64,000 nt of DNA from NCBI GenBank assembly GCA_019022495.1, contig JAFEKR010000009.1:1984001-2048000 (forward strand), written 5' to 3'. The notes beneath the pieces were generated by a model. It saw nothing but the letters and a program-made list of their open reading frames with translations. It was not told the origin of the DNA and did no database searches. The position numbers and the translations under genes are program-made. Shown here in pieces: positions 60,301-64,000 of the stretch (its first letter is position 1; each line of letters opens with the position of its first letter). The stretch is from Epichloe hybrida. Its lineage: Eukaryota; Ascomycota; Sordariomycetes; Hypocreales; Clavicipitaceae.

Positions 60301-60530
60301 GACTTCTGCTGCTAATTACCGATACGACTGGGTCGACGCATTCAAGCAGACCGTTGGAGGATAATTTTGGATACCAGGGACACGTGGTGGCTGATTTTCT
60401 GAAATATTGGAACTCCAACCAGGCTGGAATTTACCCCACGACCATGGTCAAAATAGTGGTTGACAGGTTGACGGACTTCCAGACCAATGCCGGTACTCTG
60501 ACCTCGCTTACAATTAGGCAGAATGCACCC
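57378..60530 (+). pseudogene. Killer-toxin-like GH18 chitinase, degenerate
   Basis: Remnants appear in the order expected of the large secreted fungal chitinases that resemble yeast killer-toxin subunits. A hydrophobic leader at 57378 stops after about 21 codons. A hevein-type chitin-binding module with CPLNVCCAEYGAC lies at about 57575-57730. The GH18 start RVIGCYEGWA is at about 57780. HLNYAFAFVNP (about 57960), LSITLSASYWYLQHF (about 58220), HVDWFNVMSHNLHGTW (about 58290) and NNRCVGGVMVWG (about 58560) follow. The catalytic D-x-x-D-x-D-x-E segment, expected between the second and third of these, is absent, and the substrate-loop region after AHTNLT is shortened. Frame changes occur near 57840, 57900, 58590 and later. 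A Cys-rich C-terminal part (about 58830-59090) and a helical tail (about 59600-59810) are also broken. It cannot make a working enzyme. Its end is uncertain. Confidence 0.75.
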
Positions 60531-60701
60531 TAGATCATGGCATGCATTCCTTGGACAATCTCAAGCCCTCGATAGCATTTTGGGCACCCTTAGGGCCGCA
60601 TTACTATGGAATATTTCAAGGGTTAGATGCTACAGGAGGCGTGGCCAGTGCTTACGCTCCGATACCTTAGCATAGCTTGGCAATTACTGTCAAGGTAGGG
60701 G
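60531..60701. other. Transition from pseudogene to AT-rich repeats
   Basis: Short coding-like traces (for example ATTYYG/GLDATGG-type words) may be the last remains of the chitinase C-terminal region. Composition falls to AT-rich from about 60700. Confidence 0.4.
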
Positions 60702-60919
60702 TGTAAATAGATGATAAAAAGCGTTCGATTTTGGTTAATTAAAGGTGCAAATAGCACCTAACTTTTATACCTAAAAGGTATATAGTACGCTATAGTAATA
60801 ACTAGTTTACAGAGGTACTTCTAATATATTATATTTACTAATATTTAACCTTATATTTTATCCCTATTAATACGCGCTACCCTTATATAACCTATGCTTT
60901 AAGGGAGCTTTCCTTAACA
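60702..60919 (-). repeat. Probable 3' LTR of copia element
   Basis: 218 bp with TGTAAATAG at one end and CCTTAACA at the other, adjoining a polypurine tract. The outer boundary is inferred because no second copy is in the window. Confidence 0.5.
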
Positions 60920-62520
60920 CACCCCCCTTAGCTAAGATATTTATTAAAGCTAAAGATTATAAGTATAAGAAAAGATTATAATAATTTTCTAGTATTATAA
61001 TTAAGTAAGAATTTCCTATAAGCTAATCTAGTAATAGAATTCCTTATATATTTACCTTAATAAAGGCTTTATAAAGCTATTAGTAAGTATCTTAAAGGTC
61101 TTTAACTAATTTACCTTAATATTACCTAGGGTATATTACTCTTAAATTTATATTTAATTTATATTAAGATACTTTAAACTAGTTTAAAGCTTTCTTTTCT
61201 AATATTTTATAATATAATTTATTTACTTATTATTACACTAGATAATTAATAGAGAAAGAACTTATATACTAATATTATAAAGTAGTTTACCTAGAGATAT
61301 ACACTTTTTTACTCTATAATTTAATATAAAAAGCTTTACTTTTATACTTAAGGTTATTATATAATACTACCTCCTAGACTTTTAATTAATTATAGCTTTA
61401 TATATAATAAAGATATAGCCTTATATTAATTTCTAAGTATTAGGGTTATTACTAAAAGAGGTATTAGTACTAGAGAAAAGCATATTAAAGCTATTTACTT
61501 CTAAGTATTAAATATATAACTTCCTTATATTCTAAGTATATATTAGAGTAGCCTTTATAAGCTTAATATGCTTTATTAAAGGGTTTATTATAAAGAAGGC
61601 TAGCTTTAAAGCTATAAAGGCTATATTAGGTTTTCTAATAATATAAAGATAAACTAAAGAGCTAATAACTACTCTATAGTAATTAATCTCTTTATTAGTA
61701 GCCTAATTATTATTTAGGACTATTATAGCTATTATTAAAGGTATTATAATTAAGCTCTTTTAATTATTATTAATAATATTAGCAATAAACTTCTAAGCTA
61801 TTTTTTAAATATATAATTCCTATAATAACTATATCTCTTTAGTATTATAATTCCTAATAATTTTAATACCTAGGAATTACTTTAAATTACCTTAGACTTT
61901 AATATCTAGACTATTTATTAACTACTTATATAGCTCTTTAAATTTTACTTTAAATCTATTTAGAAATAGCACTATAATATTATTTATATAAAAAACAGGA
62001 TAAATTTACCTTTTATAAAGATATATAGGTTTTCCTTTCCTTAGATAAAGCCTAGATTTAATAGGAATTATATTAGGTATAAAAACTATTATTAAGGAGC
62101 TTCCTATAGCTTATATAATACTCTAGTTATCTTCTAGAGATAACCTTATATATTTATACCCTCTAGTAGCTTATAGAAAATAGGTTCTTTAAGTTTTATA
62201 TATAGGAAGGTATTTTAAATATTATATTAATATATATTAAGATTATTAGTGTAGTAAATAATAAGTAATATATATAAAGATTATAAAGTAAGTGTAGTAA
62301 TATAGTTATTAAGGTTATCCTTTAGTTATTAGTTACCTTAGACTACTATTTAAGCCTTAAACTCTATAATAATACCTTTTTTATTAGTTTTATACTTAAA
62401 AACCTATCTAAGGTTAATAATCTCCTTAACATTAAATAATTTATTTAGTATATTCTCCTAGTAGTTTAAGAATTAAAGCTTTAAAAGCTCCTTTATAATT
62501 ACTTTCTTCTAGTAATTATT
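60702..62520 (-). mobile_element. Ty1/copia retrotransposon, 3' part, RIP-decayed
   Basis: A 3' LTR candidate (60702-60919, TG...CA) is followed by a polypurine tract (minus strand TAAGGGGGGTG, 60920-60930). Minus-strand copia domains follow in the right order moving away from it. RNase H lies at 61330-61450 (GYIFIIYKAIIN, stop, KSRR, then YYIITLSIK). RT lies at 61960-62170 (CIFIKGKF-like ILFFI and FFYINNIIVLF, the YVDD box with both Asp turned to Asn). No 5' LTR is seen. Composition returns to normal at about 62520, so the element is truncated or rearranged. Confidence 0.75.
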
Positions 62521-63060
62521 ATTGAAATGTAGGGAGCTAGTTGCCGGCTGGCAACAGCTGTACAGGTGCAGCTCTATGGTCGGGGACCAGTAGAACCACC
62601 ACGTTAAAAATATTTAACGCAACGCAACGGAAGGTTTCGGCAGTTATTAACTAATAGAATTCAATCTAGATGACTTTTACAATATCTTATATACCAATAG
62701 AATTGATTTTAGTGACGTTATACAAGCAATGCGGCTGTTGGATTAAGAGGCCTAGCTATCTAGCTAGATTAAAAAGATCTTCTTCCTCTTATATACTCAC
62801 TGACTGTATTAGTGGATTCGGACTGCTAAAGAGGTCTTATAGGCCACTTTTTATTTTCCGCAAAATTCATTTATATATAAAATCCAAAAAATCAACTCAC
62901 TACTATATAAACTAGTAACCTATATGCACTAAATTTTAGTCTAAAAAATATTCCTGCATAAAATAAAAGCCCTATCTTCTAGCTTTAATTTGCTATATGT
63001 AAGACTTTTGTATAACCTCTAGTTAAAGAGAAAATCGCTATTAAAGATAGCTATAGGGTA
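62521..63060. other. Mixed-composition spacer between copia elements
   Basis: It starts GC-normal (62540-62650) and becomes AT-rich. An 81-codon frame at 62670-62915 has no domain and no protein-like bias. Nothing else can be called. Confidence 0.5.
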
Positions 63061-63337
63061 ACCTGCTTACGTCACCCTAGCTTACCTAATTACTAGTGGC
63101 GCTACGGTTATAGCTACGCTTATAGCTATAACGCAATTAAATAATTCATAATTAATAATTAATTTAGATTAGTTATTCACACAGTTAGTTATAGCTATTA
63201 ACAGCTGCGACGTAGCCATTAATAGCTACCTTCGCGACCGTTAATAGCTACAGTGCAGCTATTAGGCTTGCAATGCAAGCTAGTAATAGAAAGGTCCTTT
63301 AACTAGAAAGGGCTAAAAATAGGTCTTATTTTTAACA
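63061..63337 (-). repeat. Probable 3' LTR region of second copia element
   Basis: It ends on the plus strand at TTTTTAACA (63337), followed by a polypurine tract on the minus strand (63338-63347), as at the first copia element. The segment is rich in scattered TAGCTAC/TAGCTATTA words. The left boundary is not defined. Confidence 0.5.
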
Positions 63338-64000
63338 CCCCCTTTACAAAAGAATTACATATAAGCTAATTAAAAGCGTATAAAGTAATATAGGGTAAAC
63401 AAGAACTTTTTAGATAAAAATAGATAAAAGGGAAAAACAGGAAAAGATAAAAGACCCCCTTTTAAATTCCTAGCTATTATTAAATATAGCTCCCTTTTTA
63501 GCGTTATTTTTAGTTCCCTATTAAAGGGATTTAGTTGTTGGTTTTTTAGTAATTATTAAGCCCTAAGAGCTTAATAAAGGCCTAATAAAGAGGTCTAGAT
63601 AGAGGCTTTATTAGACTATCTGCAGGCATTAACTTCGTATCTAGATATTTAATCTTAGCTAAACCCTCTAAAACCTATTGCCTAATATAGTTAAACTTTA
63701 GTAAGGTATGCTTTGTATAGCTATGTAAGGCAGGGTTATAGGCAGTGGTTATAGCGCCTTAATTATCGCAATATATCTAGATAGGGGGAGAAATAGGGGT
63801 TTTTAGCTCCTTAAATAAGCCCTAAAGCCACTGTAGCTCCTAGAAGGTCTCGCAAATAGCGTTAGCTTTAGCTTCTAATGTTAATAGAGCTATTATACTA
63901 GCTTTCTTTGATTTCTAGCTAATAGGTCCGCTAGCTAGCTTAAATAAATAAGCGTAGGTTAATTTAGAGGTCTTTTTATCCCCTATAAAATCACTATCGC
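63338..64000 (-). mobile_element. Second Ty1/copia element, RNase H end, cut by window edge
   Basis: The minus strand reads a copia RNase H: DSDFIGDKKTSKLTYAY, KLASGPIS(stop)KSKKASIIAL, TLEAKANAI, IYCDN(stop)GAI, YTKHTLLKFNYIRQ and YLDTKLMPADSLIKPL. These correspond in order to DSD-AGD, GGPISW-SKKQ--VALST-EAEY, CDNQ-AI, RTKHI--R-HFIRE and T---ADI-TKPL. Only a few stops occur, at Trp, Gln or Arg codons, so it is less RIP-damaged than the first copia element. The rest of pol lies beyond 64000. Confidence 0.85.

Noticed and set aside
62670..62915. 81-codon frame
   Set aside because: AT-rich spacer between copia elements; no homology and no conserved pattern visible.

Overview
This window is nuclear DNA of a filamentous ascomycete, most likely a sordariomycete near Hypocreales. 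The genus is an inference and cannot be fixed from sequence alone. GC-balanced islands carry short-intron genes with fungal splice signals (GTAAGT or GTGAGT-type donors, CTAAC or CTAAT branch sites). They alternate with long, extremely AT-rich blocks in which no ORF survives. Within those blocks retroelement domains can still be read, but Trp, Cys, His and Asp codons have changed by C:G to T:A transitions. That is the signature of repeat-induced point mutation (RIP).

Layout. (1) 1-7.4 kb: RIP-decayed repeats with a minus-strand Ty3/gypsy reverse transcriptase, inverted copies of LTR-like repeats and a 414-bp MITE. (2) 8.7-29.3 kb, gene island: sulfatase-fold membrane protein (+), two-WSC mucin-like secreted protein (-), alpha/beta hydrolase (-), amino-acid permease broken by a 25-bp tandem duplication (-), endopolygalacturonase (-), 3 kb without genes, seven-TM membrane protein (+), SMP-30/gluconolactonase-like protein (+). 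(3) 29.75-39.08 kb: one complete 9.3-kb RIP-dead LTR retrotransposon with 116-bp LTRs. (4) 39.8-44.3 kb, small gene island: Sec14-like CRAL-TRIO protein (+), secreted phospholipase A2 (-), secreted cyanovirin-N-homology (CVNH) protein (+). (5) 44.9-55.4 kb: a nested pair, a Mutator-like (MULE) DNA transposon with an 8-bp target duplication, interrupted inside its right terminal inverted repeat by a 7.9-kb Ty3 chromovirus with a 5-bp target duplication. (6) 55.5-60.5 kb: two frameshifted pseudogenes, one uncharacterised and one from a killer-toxin-like GH18 chitinase that has lost its catalytic motif. (7) 60.7-64 kb: two RIP-decayed Ty1/copia elements, the second running off the window.

The functional genes are mostly secreted or membrane proteins (wall-associated, pectin-degrading, lipid-degrading, carbohydrate-binding, transport). 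This is a typical accessory set of a host- or plant-associated fungus packed between RIP-silenced transposons. The gene order shows no single biosynthetic cluster. The most striking items are the dated nested transposon insertion, an antisense coding-like region in the chromovirus 3' end, the CVNH secreted protein at the heterochromatin edge, and the two ways genes are dying here (frameshift by tandem duplication; multi-frameshift decay next to transposons). All exon boundaries were inferred by eye from splice signals and reading-frame continuity.
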